A stretch of DNA of 64,000 nt from Vibrio hangzhouensis (GTDB lineage Bacteria; Pseudomonadota; Gammaproteobacteria; Enterobacterales; Vibrionaceae), in assembly GCF_900107935.1 (NCBI RefSeq), contig NZ_FNVG01000012.1:89434-153433 (forward strand), read 5' to 3'. Below are positions 9,024 through 18,220 of this stretch, piece after piece. The notes beneath the pieces are model-generated. The model was not told the origin of the DNA. It saw only the letters and a list, made by a program, of their open reading frames with translations, and made no database searches. Positions within the stretch are counted from its first letter, which is position 1, and every line of letters starts with the position of its first letter. Made by a program: the position numbers and the translations under genes.

Positions 9024-10016
9024 ATGAAAGCACTGACCTACCAAAAAAAACATGATCGATTCCAGATTCAAACGCTGGCGATACCTGTACCTAATGAGCA
9101 CCAGGTATTAGTCAAAGTTCGTGCATGCGGCCTGAATCCAGTGGACACCAAAATCGTTCACTGGCAGTCACTTGTCAGCAACATGGGAGACGACTTTGTC
9201 GTTGGACTGGATGTGGTCGGGGAAATCATTGAAACCGGCGACCAGGTGAAGGACTGGAAGGTGGGCGATAACGTGTTATTTCACGGCAATATGTTCAGCC
9301 AGTATGGTGGCTTGGCAGAGTATTGCCTTCAGGATAGCCGAACTCTCACCACGCTCCCCGATGTACCGGTAGAGGTGGCGGCAGCTACACCTTGTGCCGG
9401 CTGGACCGCTTGGCGCGCGTTGGTCGACAAACTCAAGGTGCAGCAACGACAATCCGTCTTCATCAGTGGCGGTGCTGGTGGGGTTGGCGGATTCGCCATT
9501 CAGATAGCCAAGTACTTTGGTCTTAATACGATTATCACCACGTGCTCCGAGAAAAACTCCGACTACGTCAAACAGCTTGGAGCGACACATGCCATCAATT
9601 ACCAAAATGAAAATGTCGTTGATGAGATCATGAAGATCACTGCCAATGAGGGAGTGAATATCGCTCTGGATTGTGTGGGCGCTGAGTCTGAGCGATTTTG
9701 TGCCGATGCATTGGAGTTCGAAGGCGAGATGGTTGAACTCGTAGAAACAGCAAACTTAACACAATATCATCAGGCAAAGGCGAGAGGGCTCACTGTTCAT
9801 CAATTGAGCTTTGGAGCAGGATACGCCAATGGCCCAAAAGGGCGAGACTCGATCTTAAAGGCCGGCCTGTCGTTCAGCGAATTGTTAAGTCAAGGTGCAC
9901 TTAATGTACCCCAAATCAAAACCATCGCCCTGGATCAAGCCGGGGAGGCTTTAATCGAAATGAGGAAGCAGCGCACCGTAGGCAAAATCGTTGTGGTTTT
10001 TCCTGAGCCAAATTAA
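9024..10016 (+). CDS. Zinc-independent NADPH:quinone-oxidoreductase-like MDR protein
   Basis: 330 residues, medium-chain dehydrogenase/reductase fold. Seen: GroES-like N-terminal half with RACGLNPVDTKI (about residues 32-43), GLDVVGEIIETGDQVKDWKVGD (the conserved turn before the cofactor domain), and the nucleotide-binding SGGAGGVGGFAIQIAKYFG (about 151-169). No structural zinc cysteine cluster is present. Probably reduces an enone or quinone, or oxidises an alcohol, with NADPH. It follows the dgoK terminator and is 12 bp before an EamA exporter; its link to sugar-acid use is only positional. Confidence 0.85.
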   Translation: MKALTYQKKHDRFQIQTLAIPVPNEHQVLVKVRACGLNPVDTKIVHWQSLVSNMGDDFVVGLDVVGEIIETGDQVKDWKVGDNVLFHGNMFSQYGGLAEYCLQDSRTLTTLPDVPVEVAAATPCAGWTAWRALVDKLKVQQRQSVFISGGAGGVGGFAIQIAKYFGLNTIITTCSEKNSDYVKQLGATHAINYQNENVVDEIMKITANEGVNIALDCVGAESERFCADALEFEGEMVELVETANLTQYHQAKARGLTVHQLSFGAGYANGPKGRDSILKAGLSFSELLSQGALNVPQIKTIALDQAGEALIEMRKQRTVGKIVVVFPEPN

Positions 10017-10028
10017 AGGAGTAAACCC

Positions 10029-10889
10029 GTGCATCGATCACTCAAAGGGGAAGGGTATTTGTTTCTCGCAACACTGTTTGCTGCTGTTGGTTGGGTTGCT
10101 TCCAAATACGTATTACAGGAAATGCCCAGCAGTTCATTTATTGGCGGACGGTTCCTGATTGCCAGCACGCTATTGCTACCGTTTTGCTTCAGAGATATCC
10201 GGCAAATTTCAAAACATCTGATCTGGAAACTGATTGCGGTCGGAAGCCTTCTGGCACTGTCTATTCACGTTTGGGTTTATGCTGTCAGCATCACTCAAAG
10301 CCTTTCTGAAGGGGCCTTCATTATGAGCCTCGCAATGATTATTGCCCCCCTGACCCGATGGCTTTTGTTCAAACAACACCCTAATCGCGCCTTTTGGCTT
10401 TCCCTACCTATTGCCGTCTTAGGGATGATGTTTCTCACCCTCACCAATGGGTGGAACATTGATGTGAGCCAAGGCTACTTCTTGCTGTCTTCCTGCCTGT
10501 TATCGGTACATTTTGTGTTAAACAAACGAGCCAGCAATGTCGTATCCCCTCTGTCTTCGATTTGCTTACAAATGTCGGTGGTTGGATTGAGTGGTCTGCT
10601 GCTTTATCTACTTGACGGGGCTCCCTCAATGGAGTTTTCAGTCAACACCTGGGGTTGGTTCATTATCGCCACCTTTATCGCAACCGCTCTCAGGTATTTG
10701 ACCCAAACCGTTGGTCAGCATTCTGCCAATATTGAGGTGGCGGCACTTATTATGATCCTGGAACCTATCTGGACGTTAATCATGAGTGTGACTTTGCTGG
10801 GAGAATCACTAAGTCTCTACAAATCATTGGGTAGCGCGTTGATCGTCCTCTCTTTGTACCTCTATATTCGCCTGTCACGGCATGGTTAA
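10029..10889 (+). CDS. EamA/DMT-family inner-membrane transporter
   Basis: 286 residues with ten hydrophobic helices in two EamA repeats (about residues 8-135 and 145-282). The start is GTG at 10029 behind a strong AAAGGAG site. Features: LFAAVGWVASKYVLQEMPSS at the N-terminus and LEPIWTLIMSVTLLGESLS in the last repeat, typical of the family. Likely an exporter of small metabolites; substrate unknown. Probably cotranscribed with the upstream reductase. Confidence 0.87.
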   Translation: MHRSLKGEGYLFLATLFAAVGWVASKYVLQEMPSSSFIGGRFLIASTLLLPFCFRDIRQISKHLIWKLIAVGSLLALSIHVWVYAVSITQSLSEGAFIMSLAMIIAPLTRWLLFKQHPNRAFWLSLPIAVLGMMFLTLTNGWNIDVSQGYFLLSSCLLSVHFVLNKRASNVVSPLSSICLQMSVVGLSGLLLYLLDGAPSMEFSVNTWGWFIIATFIATALRYLTQTVGQHSANIEVAALIMILEPIWTLIMSVTLLGESLSLYKSLGSALIVLSLYLYIRLSRHG

Positions 10890-10935
10890 GTTGGGTGGGA
10901 GCATGCAACGACAGTGCGTCGAATGCTCATACTTG

Positions 10936-12114
10936 TCAGCGGGGGATGAAAACAAAATCGGTAGGTACCGGACAGTCAATAATTTGAGGGTTGTGTTGCA
11001 GTTTTCCGCTACGTCGGTCCACTTTAAATCGAGCGATGCAGTCCGAATCCTGATTGCCAACCACAACGTGTTCGCCATCGGGTTCAATGGCCAAACCACG
11101 GGGGATGCAACCTTCTGTAGGGATCCAGTCAATTGCTGTAACTCGGCCGGAATCCGGACTAATCGCGTAGGTCACCACACTGTTCATGCCCCGATTGGTG
11201 GCATAGATATACTCGCCCTTAGCATCAATACAGATCGCCCCGCCGGTATTGCCACCAGCCGGAACCTTTCCGGGATTCGTCGCATCAAATGTAGGCCGGA
11301 CAAAATCGGTATGCGTTGGCAACAATGACGCGGATTGCTTCCAAATCATGCCCGCAGTGTCAGTGTTCACCTCGAACACATCTAACGTCGATGAAAGCTC
11401 ATTCAACACATACGCTAATTGGCCGGTTGGATGAATCACCATATGACGAGGGCCACTTCCGGACGCTATCTGAGTTGATGCTTTAGGAGCAGGTATTAAC
11501 CTACTTTCTTCTCGCAGCGCCCATGCCAACACCTGATCACTGCCAAGATCCACCCCAAAAACAAACTTTCCAGAAGGGTGGAAAGTCATCATGTGCGGAT
11601 GCGGTGCTGACTGTCTATTGGGATCTGCCCCTACTCCATCATGCGAAATGACAGCCTCGTCGAGCAGTTGACCAATTGAGCCATCTGACTCGATGGGGTG
11701 AACAACGAAATTTCCACTGCCGTAGTTCGCGCTGACCAGATAACGACCACATGGGCTCACCTCACAGTGGCAAGGCCAGTTACCATTGGTGCGCTGGGTA
11801 TTAATAAACTCCAGCTTACCCGTATTGTTGTCAATCCGATAAGCGCTGACTCTGCCTTCCCAAGCTCGGTCATCGACACCTAGTTCATTCACACAATAAA
11901 GGATGGATTGCTCGGCATTGGTTGATAAATAAGAGGGATTTTCAGATGCGATGACTTGAATCAGTTGATACTGTCCACGTCCGTCGATTTCATAAACCGC
12001 AATCCCTTTCGCAGTGCTGACCGTATCAGACCCGGGAGCGCAATGAGGGTATGTGTAACTAGCCACATACATGTAATGACCGATACTTTTCTTGACACTT
12101 TGATCATCAATCAT
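10936..12114 (-). CDS. Lactonase, 7-bladed beta-propeller (YbhE/Pgl family)
   Basis: 392 residues. Hydrolyses sugar lactones; the family includes 6-phosphogluconolactonase. Seen: N-terminal YMYVASYT, NPSYLSTN (about residue 60), CHCEVSPCGRYLVSANYGSG (about 120), the central PHPHMMTFHPSGKFVFGVDLGSD (about 172-194), SGPRHMVIHPTGQLAYVLNE (about 222-241) and IPRGLAIEPDGEHVVVGNQ near the end, matching repeated propeller blades. I use ATG 12114 because it has AAGGA at the right distance; an earlier ATG at 12138 lies inside a perfect hairpin. It is last in the SDR-MFS-lactonase operon, as expected for hydrolysing the lactone made by the SDR. Confidence 0.87.
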   Translation of the reverse strand: MIDDQSVKKSIGHYMYVASYTYPHCAPGSDTVSTAKGIAVYEIDGRGQYQLIQVIASENPSYLSTNAEQSILYCVNELGVDDRAWEGRVSAYRIDNNTGKLEFINTQRTNGNWPCHCEVSPCGRYLVSANYGSGNFVVHPIESDGSIGQLLDEAVISHDGVGADPNRQSAPHPHMMTFHPSGKFVFGVDLGSDQVLAWALREESRLIPAPKASTQIASGSGPRHMVIHPTGQLAYVLNELSSTLDVFEVNTDTAGMIWKQSASLLPTHTDFVRPTFDATNPGKVPAGGNTGGAICIDAKGEYIYATNRGMNSVVTYAISPDSGRVTAIDWIPTEGCIPRGLAIEPDGEHVVVGNQDSDCIARFKVDRRSGKLQHNPQIIDCPVPTDFVFIPR

Positions 12115-12135
12115 TCGATATTCCTTATACAACAT

Positions 12136-12164
12136 CACCCAAGCGAAATCGTTTCGCTTGGGTG
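12136..12164. repeat. Perfect intercistronic hairpin
   Basis: 13-bp arms CACCCAAGCGAAA and TTTCGCTTGGGTG with a 3-nt loop, between the MFS gene and the lactonase on the minus strand. There is no T-tract, so RNA processing or stabilisation of the upstream message is more likely than full termination. Confidence 0.75.
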
Positions 12165-12172
12165 AAAGGTCT

Positions 12173-13600
12173 CTATGCTTTTGCCGAGCTCAATTTGCTC
12201 TGCTCTTCTTCTTCAGACTGCGTTTTCCAGTGCTGTTCAATCTCTTCCAGTGACATGCCCTTGGTTTCTGGCATCACTTTCAATACAAAGAAAATCTGCG
12301 GTACCAGGATAAGCGCAAAGAAGATGAAGATAGCGCCAACCGGAATGATTTCTCTAAGCATTGGGAAAAACTGGTTCAAGAAGGCCTGACATACCCAAAT
12401 GGTAATAGTCGCAATCGCCACCGCTCGACCACGCACCTTTGTTGGGAATATCTCGTTCATAATGACGAATTTGATTGGTCCCATAGAGAAAGCGAAGAAT
12501 GCAACAAACGCACACATCAGGAATACAAGTGCAAACCCAGTATCGTAGTTGTTCAAGAACAGAATACCAATTGCCGTATGCGCCAGAATCACCCCTACCG
12601 TGCCTGCTAAGAGTAGCTTTTTGCGTCCGGAGATGTCCATGAGCCATAGCGCAACAATGGTAAACAAAACGTTTACGATACCGATAATGGCGAAACCACC
12701 TAACGAGTCACCAAGAGAAAGGCCCGCTTTTTCCAAAATGGTTGGACCATAGAAGAAGACAACGGTAATGCCACTCATTTCTGAGAAGATAGATAACGCC
12801 ACAGCGATTGTAAGCGCCGTTTTATAGCCCCCCTTAAATAGGTCGGAGAATTTGCCTGTCTCTTCAGAGATGACTTCTTTGATTTCTTTTATTTGTTTAC
12901 TGGCCCACTCTTTGCCCGAGACTCGAGAAATGATCTGCTTCGCTTTCTCTTCCTGGCCATTACTAATCAGCCATCGAGGTGATTCAGGAATCAACAGACA
13001 CAAGAGAACAAAAAACACACCAGGAATCCCTTCTGCCAGGAACATACCACGCCAAGGCTCTGCACCAAATAGCCAGCCAATGGATCCCTCTAAATTGCCG
13101 CTTGCAATCAGTGAGTCAGACCAGTTTTTTATCGCAGCATTCGAGAAAAGTGAGATCATAATGCCGACAGTAATAGCAAACTGGAATAGCGTTACCATAC
13201 GTCCACGAACGTTAGCAGGTGAAATCTCAGCGATATAGAGTGGTGAAACCAGCGTCGCGACGCCGACACCAAACCCGCCAATCAAGCGATAGAAAATCAG
13301 TGAGTTGGCGTCGGAAGCAAACGTACACCCCATTGCAGATATAAACAGGACTAGCGCCGCAAGAAAAAGGTTATTTTTCCTGCCAAACCTGTCACTCAAT
13401 TTACCGGCAACCGCCGTACCTGCAATTGCACCTACAACCGCACTACTGACAAAAAAGCCTTCTTGCCACGGTAAAAACCCAAACTGGGCTTTCACCAAAC
13501 TGATCGTTCCAGAGATAACAATCAGGTCAAAGCCAAAGAAGAAGCCACCCAAGGCAGAGACCAGACAGATAAACCAGAGGTAGTGATTACTCCTACTCAT
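12173..13600 (-). CDS. MFS sugar porter, proton-coupled (XylE/GalP-like)
   Basis: 475 residues, twelve predicted helices. Sugar-porter motifs: GFFFGFDLIVISG (about residues 18-30), GKLSDRFGRKNN (about 66-77), RLIGGFGVGVATLVSPLYIAEISP spread over about 110-133 with RGR just after, PESPRWLI (about 209-216) closing the first half, and the second-half MDISGRKKLLLAG motif and PTKVRGRAVA. Imports a monosaccharide at the inner membrane. It lies between the SDR dehydrogenase and the lactonase in one minus-strand operon, suggesting import of an aldose that is then oxidised. Substrate not readable. Confidence 0.92.
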   Translation of the reverse strand: MSRSNHYLWFICLVSALGGFFFGFDLIVISGTISLVKAQFGFLPWQEGFFVSSAVVGAIAGTAVAGKLSDRFGRKNNLFLAALVLFISAMGCTFASDANSLIFYRLIGGFGVGVATLVSPLYIAEISPANVRGRMVTLFQFAITVGIMISLFSNAAIKNWSDSLIASGNLEGSIGWLFGAEPWRGMFLAEGIPGVFFVLLCLLIPESPRWLISNGQEEKAKQIISRVSGKEWASKQIKEIKEVISEETGKFSDLFKGGYKTALTIAVALSIFSEMSGITVVFFYGPTILEKAGLSLGDSLGGFAIIGIVNVLFTIVALWLMDISGRKKLLLAGTVGVILAHTAIGILFLNNYDTGFALVFLMCAFVAFFAFSMGPIKFVIMNEIFPTKVRGRAVAIATITIWVCQAFLNQFFPMLREIIPVGAIFIFFALILVPQIFFVLKVMPETKGMSLEEIEQHWKTQSEEEEQSKLSSAKA

Positions 13601-13635
13601 ATTTATTTATTCCTTTTGTACGTTATTTTTCTTAA

Positions 13636-14454
13636 TTAAAAGCTAGGGTTATTTATCCACTTCCCTATCGAAGGGATAAAGCGTTGCCCTAGCCAGGCAA
13701 AACATTCTTTTATTCTTATCGTTAAAGGCAGCTCAGCCGTTGCACTGTCTTGAGGGTGATAGTCGATTTGACTGGCCGAACTTTCCAGACACCACTTCAT
13801 GCCTTTGTTGTTCGACATGAGATTGACCACAATATGCCCCTCTACATCGGCAAACAGAGAACGCTCCATTCCGTGTAAATAGTCGCGGTCACTCAACCAC
13901 ATGAGCTGGCCCCAGCGTCCCATTTCCATATGTGCACCGGGCTGATTGTCATGGGTCCATTGCGTCCAGCCAATTCGAGCACTGACCACGCTCATGCCAT
14001 ACTGTTCACTAAAGAAATTACCCATGCGCTCACCCACTAACTTGGTCACGCCATACGGATTGACAGGATTTGGTAAGATGTCTGGAGTAAGACGCGCGTC
14101 GATAAAGCGGTAACCGCCGACCACCCAATTGGAGCTGGCAAACACAAAACGTTTAACACCGTGTTTCGAGGCTGCCTGGAATACATTAAAGGTGGCATCA
14201 ATATTATTTGGGATAGCAGAATCCCAGTTACACTGATTATCACGATCAGCCGCCAGATGAACGACACCATCACAATCGGCGAATACATCTGCCCATGCTT
14301 CATCATACTGAGTGATATCACCGACTATTATTTTCGGGTCATCACTTGGTCTAATATCTAACCCCCAAACATCCAATTGATCATTTTGAGACAGATATTG
14401 GTAGAGTTTATTTCCCAGGTGACCGGTTGCTCCCGTTATCACTATTTTTCTCAT
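13636..14454 (-). CDS. Extended SDR, uronate dehydrogenase-like (NAD-dependent epimerase/dehydratase family)
   Basis: 272 residues. Seen: NAD motif GATGHLG (residues 8-14), VHLAAD (about 66-71), FASSNWVVGG (about 104-113), catalytic YGVTK (about 134-138) and RIGWTQ (about 160-165), with MWLSDRDYLHGMERS (about 185-199) resembling the TWLS motif of uronate dehydrogenases. Such enzymes oxidise the C1 of a uronate or aldose to a lactone. Context agrees: a lactonase and sugar porter follow in the same operon, and operator D lies about 45 bp upstream. An aldose dehydrogenase activity is an alternative. Confidence 0.8.
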   Translation of the reverse strand: MRKIVITGATGHLGNKLYQYLSQNDQLDVWGLDIRPSDDPKIIVGDITQYDEAWADVFADCDGVVHLAADRDNQCNWDSAIPNNIDATFNVFQAASKHGVKRFVFASSNWVVGGYRFIDARLTPDILPNPVNPYGVTKLVGERMGNFFSEQYGMSVVSARIGWTQWTHDNQPGAHMEMGRWGQLMWLSDRDYLHGMERSLFADVEGHIVVNLMSNNKGMKWCLESSASQIDYHPQDSATAELPLTIRIKECFAWLGQRFIPSIGKWINNPSF

Positions 14455-14497
14455 ATGTTTACTCTATATCACGTTCATTAACATCCTGATTACTAAT

Positions 14498-14513
14498 ATA
14501 TCAGATGTTAGAT
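14498..14513. promoter_or_regulatory. Operator-like site D upstream of the SDR operon
   Basis: ATATCAGATGTTAGAT differs from the dctP site A (3424-3439) at one base of 16 and contains the core ATGTTAGAT (14505-14513). Flanking ATATAT/ATATAT bases extend the symmetry. It is about 44 bp upstream of the SDR start. Confidence 0.7.
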
Positions 14514-14520
14514 ACGATAT

Positions 14521-14858
14521 ATGGATCGCGGTCATAGTTAGAAAATGGCAGTGATAAATGCTGGAATTTGCATCATTTCAGACGCAATACACCAAATATA
14601 GTTTAAAAAACACAACAAAACAGAATTAAACTCCAACAGGGAGTTGTTGGTTTTATAAAAGAGAAATTGAAAAGCAGGAAGGGAAATAAAGACTAAGGGG
14701 ATATTCTACGCACAAGCTGAGTGCTTTATCAAAATTAAATGTCAATTATATAAAATGAGTAATGACATCTATTTTTGCCAAACTTTTAGTCGGAAGAAAT
14801 AAAGGCAAAGTAAACAGAGAAGATATGCCTCACATTCAATGAGGCATATTTAAAACGA
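14521..14858. other. Intergenic stretch without a visible gene
   Basis: AT-rich spacer between the divergent-side promoter of the SDR operon and the end of the CtlX-type gene. It holds short A/T runs and no open frame of note; a weak GAGGCATAT repeat pair (about 14825-14850) could be the terminator of the CtlX gene. Confidence 0.4.
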
Positions 14859-15854
14859 TTAAAGTGAATTTACGCGTGTCGGCAAAAACACCTCCCCTAA
14901 CATGCATCGCACACTGCCTCCTCCGATATTTTCGATGGTCGAGACATCGAAGGGTAATAACTTACCGTGAGTAGACAACTGCTGCCTCTGCGCCGGGGAA
15001 AAGGCATTATAGGCTGACTGAGACATGGCAATCACCTTATCACCATTGACTGTTTCGAGTTGAAGAATATTGCCGCAGAACTGATTCACCTGCTCTAAAC
15101 TGATGTCGATCACTTGTTTGGTGTTAGCCAGCGATTTCACCACAAAGCGGCGCTCATACTCCGGAATCACCTCTGAGCAAATCACTGCAAAATGTTCGCC
15201 TATCGCCATCATGACATTGGTATGATAAATCGGATGACCGGAAGGCAGCGCCGTCTGGAACGAAACCACCCTGTGGTAGCCGATGCGTTTAGCGTAATCT
15301 TCCAGCGCTTCGCGTTCACAGCGTTGCGACAACGCGGCGTAGATGGTTTTGTTGATGTGATCTTTCACCATCACGCCAGTGCTTTCCAGAAAGGCACCTT
15401 GATCGACATACTCCACCAGCGAATCCGTTGCATGCACTTGCCTTCCCGCTTCTTTCAAGCTTTCAATGAGTGCGTGGGGACGCACTTCTCTCTGGCGATT
15501 ACTGCAGGCCATAGGGAAGGTATAGAAAGTGCCGTCAAGGGTGGTACTGAACCAGTTATTGGGGAATACCGCGTCAGGCGTTTCTTGTACATCTATCGGA
15601 TAATCAAACTCTACAACCTGTACACCCGCCCTGCGCAAGCCCGCGACCATTGATCTAAATTCTGACATTGCCTGTGTTTTCACCGCATTGGCATCCAGAG
15701 AAACCTGATGCTGGAATTCGTTATCCGCCGCTGTTTCGGCATTAAAGCCAAACTCTTTGGGTGGCACCATCACTACACAGTTCGCATTTTGGACCGACTT
15801 GCCTAACTTCGCCGGTACTGAACAATCAATGTTCGCTGTCATTCCTTGGTTCAT
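14859..15854 (-). CDS. ctlX: CtlX-type citrulline utilisation hydrolase / arginine deiminase-related protein
   Basis: 331 residues, guanidino-group-modifying (amidinotransferase/deiminase) fold. Seen: MVPPKEFGFNAETAADN (about residues 29-45), ETPDAVFPNNWFST (about 91-104) with the conserved Asp/Asn motif, QGAFLESTGVMV (about 152-163) with the catalytic-site Glu, a catalytic His region in SGHPIYHTNVMMAIG (about 206-220), and IGGGSVRCMLGEVFLP (about 311-326) with the catalytic Cys. Members are annotated in citrulline or arginine use. Stands alone here; start ATG 15854 has only a weak ribosome site. Confidence 0.83.
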   Translation of the reverse strand: MNQGMTANIDCSVPAKLGKSVQNANCVVMVPPKEFGFNAETAADNEFQHQVSLDANAVKTQAMSEFRSMVAGLRRAGVQVVEFDYPIDVQETPDAVFPNNWFSTTLDGTFYTFPMACSNRQREVRPHALIESLKEAGRQVHATDSLVEYVDQGAFLESTGVMVKDHINKTIYAALSQRCEREALEDYAKRIGYHRVVSFQTALPSGHPIYHTNVMMAIGEHFAVICSEVIPEYERRFVVKSLANTKQVIDISLEQVNQFCGNILQLETVNGDKVIAMSQSAYNAFSPAQRQQLSTHGKLLPFDVSTIENIGGGSVRCMLGEVFLPTRVNSL

Positions 15855-16316
15855 AGGGAATCCACTTAACTACAAAATTCTATAACAAGAGTTAGATTGT
15901 AAATAATGTGTTAACTGTTAATTTACTGAATAGTCAATTTTTCACACTAATCATCAGTAAATATTCTGGAAAAATTCAAATTACACCGTAATAATAACTG
16001 CCACATTAGACAATAAGCTCCATTCCTCGTGGGCAAGGTTAATGCCTTGTGATTAGAGCGGTGTCGGAAAAGCAACGAGTTCAATACCGCTGTTCTTGAG
16101 TGGATTGGTTAAAGGTTATACACTGTTTCATATCTGATTTTTCAGACCTCAATCACTTGCTCTAACCTGCGAAACGGATCGTTCGCTATGTAATATTCAA
16201 ATAATTATATTTTGCTCTTACTTTCACTCTTATCTCCGGATAGGAGGATTTGTTGTCTCTTCTTGAAAGTCCCTTACTCACACATCAAGGGCGCTTTCCA
16301 ACGTTTTAGGTGAATC
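15855..16316. other. Long leader/intergenic region with a hairpin upstream of the ABC exporter
   Basis: No coding frame seen. A hairpin GAAAGTCCCTT (16265-16275) / AAGGGCGCTTTC (16287-16298) with one internal bulge lies about 20 bp upstream of the ABC exporter start, in its probable 5' leader. It could be an attenuator; there is no clear T-run. Confidence 0.5.
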
Positions 16317-18167
16317 ATGTTTAAACGCTTTGAAAATTTCACAGAAGCTTTTCCAAAGCAGGAGCCCGACCAGCCACCTGAAGGCATACTGGCATTCTGT
16401 CGGCACTATACCCGAGGCTTTGAAAAGCCATTGATTGTTATGGCCCTGCTCAGTACGACCGTCGCGATCATTGAAGTCGCCCTATTTGGTTTTATGGGTG
16501 AACTTGTAGACTGGCTGACTGCAAGTAATCCAGACACCTTTATGCAAGAAAATGGCACAACGCTGTTTTGGGTGGGTCTGGTTATTCTCGTGGTTATGCC
16601 AGTATTGATACTGGTCTACTCGTTAGTCACTCACCAAACCCTGCTGGGTAACTATCCGATGTCAATCCGCTGGCAGGCCCATCGCTACTTGCTTAAGCAA
16701 AGTCTCTCCTTCTATCAAGATGACTTTGCAGGCCGGGTGGCAACGAAAGTAATGCAGACGGCCCTTGCTGTGCGGGAAACCGTCATGAAGACTGCGGACG
16801 TATTTATCTACGTTTCTGTCTACTTTACCTCCATGCTCGTCATTCTGGCTCAGGCGGATTTGCGTTTAATGCTACCGATGTTGTTCTGGTTGTTTGCTTA
16901 TATTGGTATTCAGGTTTATTTCGTCCCTAAACTGAAGAAAGTGGCCTCAGAGCAAGCCGATGCGCGTTCACTCATGACGGGTCGCATAGTTGACAGTTAC
17001 ACCAACATTTCGACGGTGAAGCTATTCTCACACAGTCGCCGTGAGACCGAATATGCCGAAGAAGGCATGGAAGGCTTCCTTGATACTGTCCATCGCCAAA
17101 TGCGTCTGGTCACCGGATTTGACGTGGCTGTGCAACTGGCTAACTATGTTTTGCTGTTCTCCATAGCAGGCATTTCTATCTACCTATGGATGGACAGTGC
17201 CATTACCGTCGGCGCAATAGCGATAGCCATCAGTCTGGCATTGCGTATCAACGGCATGTCGATGTGGATTATGTGGGAAGTGGGAGCCCTGTTTGAAAAC
17301 ATGGGTACGGTTGTCGACGGGATTAAGACTCTGTCCAAACCTATTGCGATTAAAGATGAGCCAGATGCTCAGCCTATCGTTGTCGATCAAGGTGGTATTG
17401 AGTTCGACGATGTCAGTTTCCACTATGGTGAAAACAAAGGGGTAATCAGTCATTTGAACCTCAATATCAAGCCCGGTGAAAAGGTAGGCTTGGTCGGACG
17501 GTCGGGGGCTGGTAAATCAACGTTGGTCAACTTACTGTTGCGCTTCCATGACGTAGAAGGCGGCAATATCCGTATTGACGGTCAGTCGATTTCAGCGGTG
17601 ACCCAAGATTCGCTACGCAGCAAGATTGGCATGGTGACTCAGGATACTTCCTTGTTGCATCGTTCCATTCGCGACAACATTTTGTATGGCAAACCCGATG
17701 CGTCAGAAGAAGAGTTACGCGCCGCCACACAACAAGCCCATGCTCACGAGTTCATCGACACTCTCACCGACCCGTTCGGAAACGTCGGATACGATGCTCA
17801 GGTCGGAGAGCGGGGAGTGAAACTTTCCGGTGGCCAAAGACAACGCATTGCCATCTCGCGTGTACTGCTGAAAAACGCCCCTATCCTTATTTTGGACGAA
17901 GCAACATCCGCACTGGACTCTGAAGTAGAAGCCGCTATTCAGGAGAGCTTGAATGAGCTTATGGAAGGGAAAACGGTTATCGCTATCGCCCATCGTTTAT
18001 CGACCATTGCGGCGATGGATCGCTTGATCGTGCTGGATAAAGGCGAAGTCGTCGAAGAAGGTTCCCATCAGGAGTTGATTACTCAAGGGGGCATTTATGC
18101 CCAGCTTTGGGCTCATCAGACCGGCGGGTTTATTGGCGCCGAAGACGACGCTAGCAACGTCGCTTAA
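16317..18167 (+). CDS. ABC exporter half-transporter, fused membrane and ATPase domains (MsbA/MDR-like)
   Basis: 616 residues. Six membrane helices in the first about 330 residues, then the ATPase: Walker A VGRSGAGKST (about residues 391-400), Q-loop GMVTQDTSLLH, ABC signature VKLSGGQRQRIAISR (about 500-514), Walker B ILILDEATSALD (about 521-532) and H-loop IAHRLSTI (about 556-563). Expected to act as a homodimer exporting a lipid, drug or peptide. Stands alone between a structured leader and a terminator. Substrate unknown. Confidence 0.93.
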   Translation: MFKRFENFTEAFPKQEPDQPPEGILAFCRHYTRGFEKPLIVMALLSTTVAIIEVALFGFMGELVDWLTASNPDTFMQENGTTLFWVGLVILVVMPVLILVYSLVTHQTLLGNYPMSIRWQAHRYLLKQSLSFYQDDFAGRVATKVMQTALAVRETVMKTADVFIYVSVYFTSMLVILAQADLRLMLPMLFWLFAYIGIQVYFVPKLKKVASEQADARSLMTGRIVDSYTNISTVKLFSHSRRETEYAEEGMEGFLDTVHRQMRLVTGFDVAVQLANYVLLFSIAGISIYLWMDSAITVGAIAIAISLALRINGMSMWIMWEVGALFENMGTVVDGIKTLSKPIAIKDEPDAQPIVVDQGGIEFDDVSFHYGENKGVISHLNLNIKPGEKVGLVGRSGAGKSTLVNLLLRFHDVEGGNIRIDGQSISAVTQDSLRSKIGMVTQDTSLLHRSIRDNILYGKPDASEEELRAATQQAHAHEFIDTLTDPFGNVGYDAQVGERGVKLSGGQRQRIAISRVLLKNAPILILDEATSALDSEVEAAIQESLNELMEGKTVIAIAHRLSTIAAMDRLIVLDKGEVVEEGSHQELITQGGIYAQLWAHQTGGFIGAEDDASNVA

Positions 18168-18190
18168 CTTCAGTTCTATTTCACCAAACA

Positions 18191-18220
18191 AAGCGGAGTC
18201 TCAGGGCTCCGCTTTTTTCG
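18191..18220 (+). terminator. Terminator after the ABC exporter
   Basis: AAGCGGAG (18191-18198) / CTCCGCTT (18207-18214) followed by a T-run. Confidence 0.88.

Noticed and set aside
12115..12138. Longer lactonase start at 12138
   Set aside because: The ATG lies in a perfect hairpin; 12114 has AAGGA at good spacing.
16000..16090. Possible tRNA or small RNA near 16030
   Set aside because: No cloverleaf or CCA end could be drawn; no promoter-terminator pair seen.
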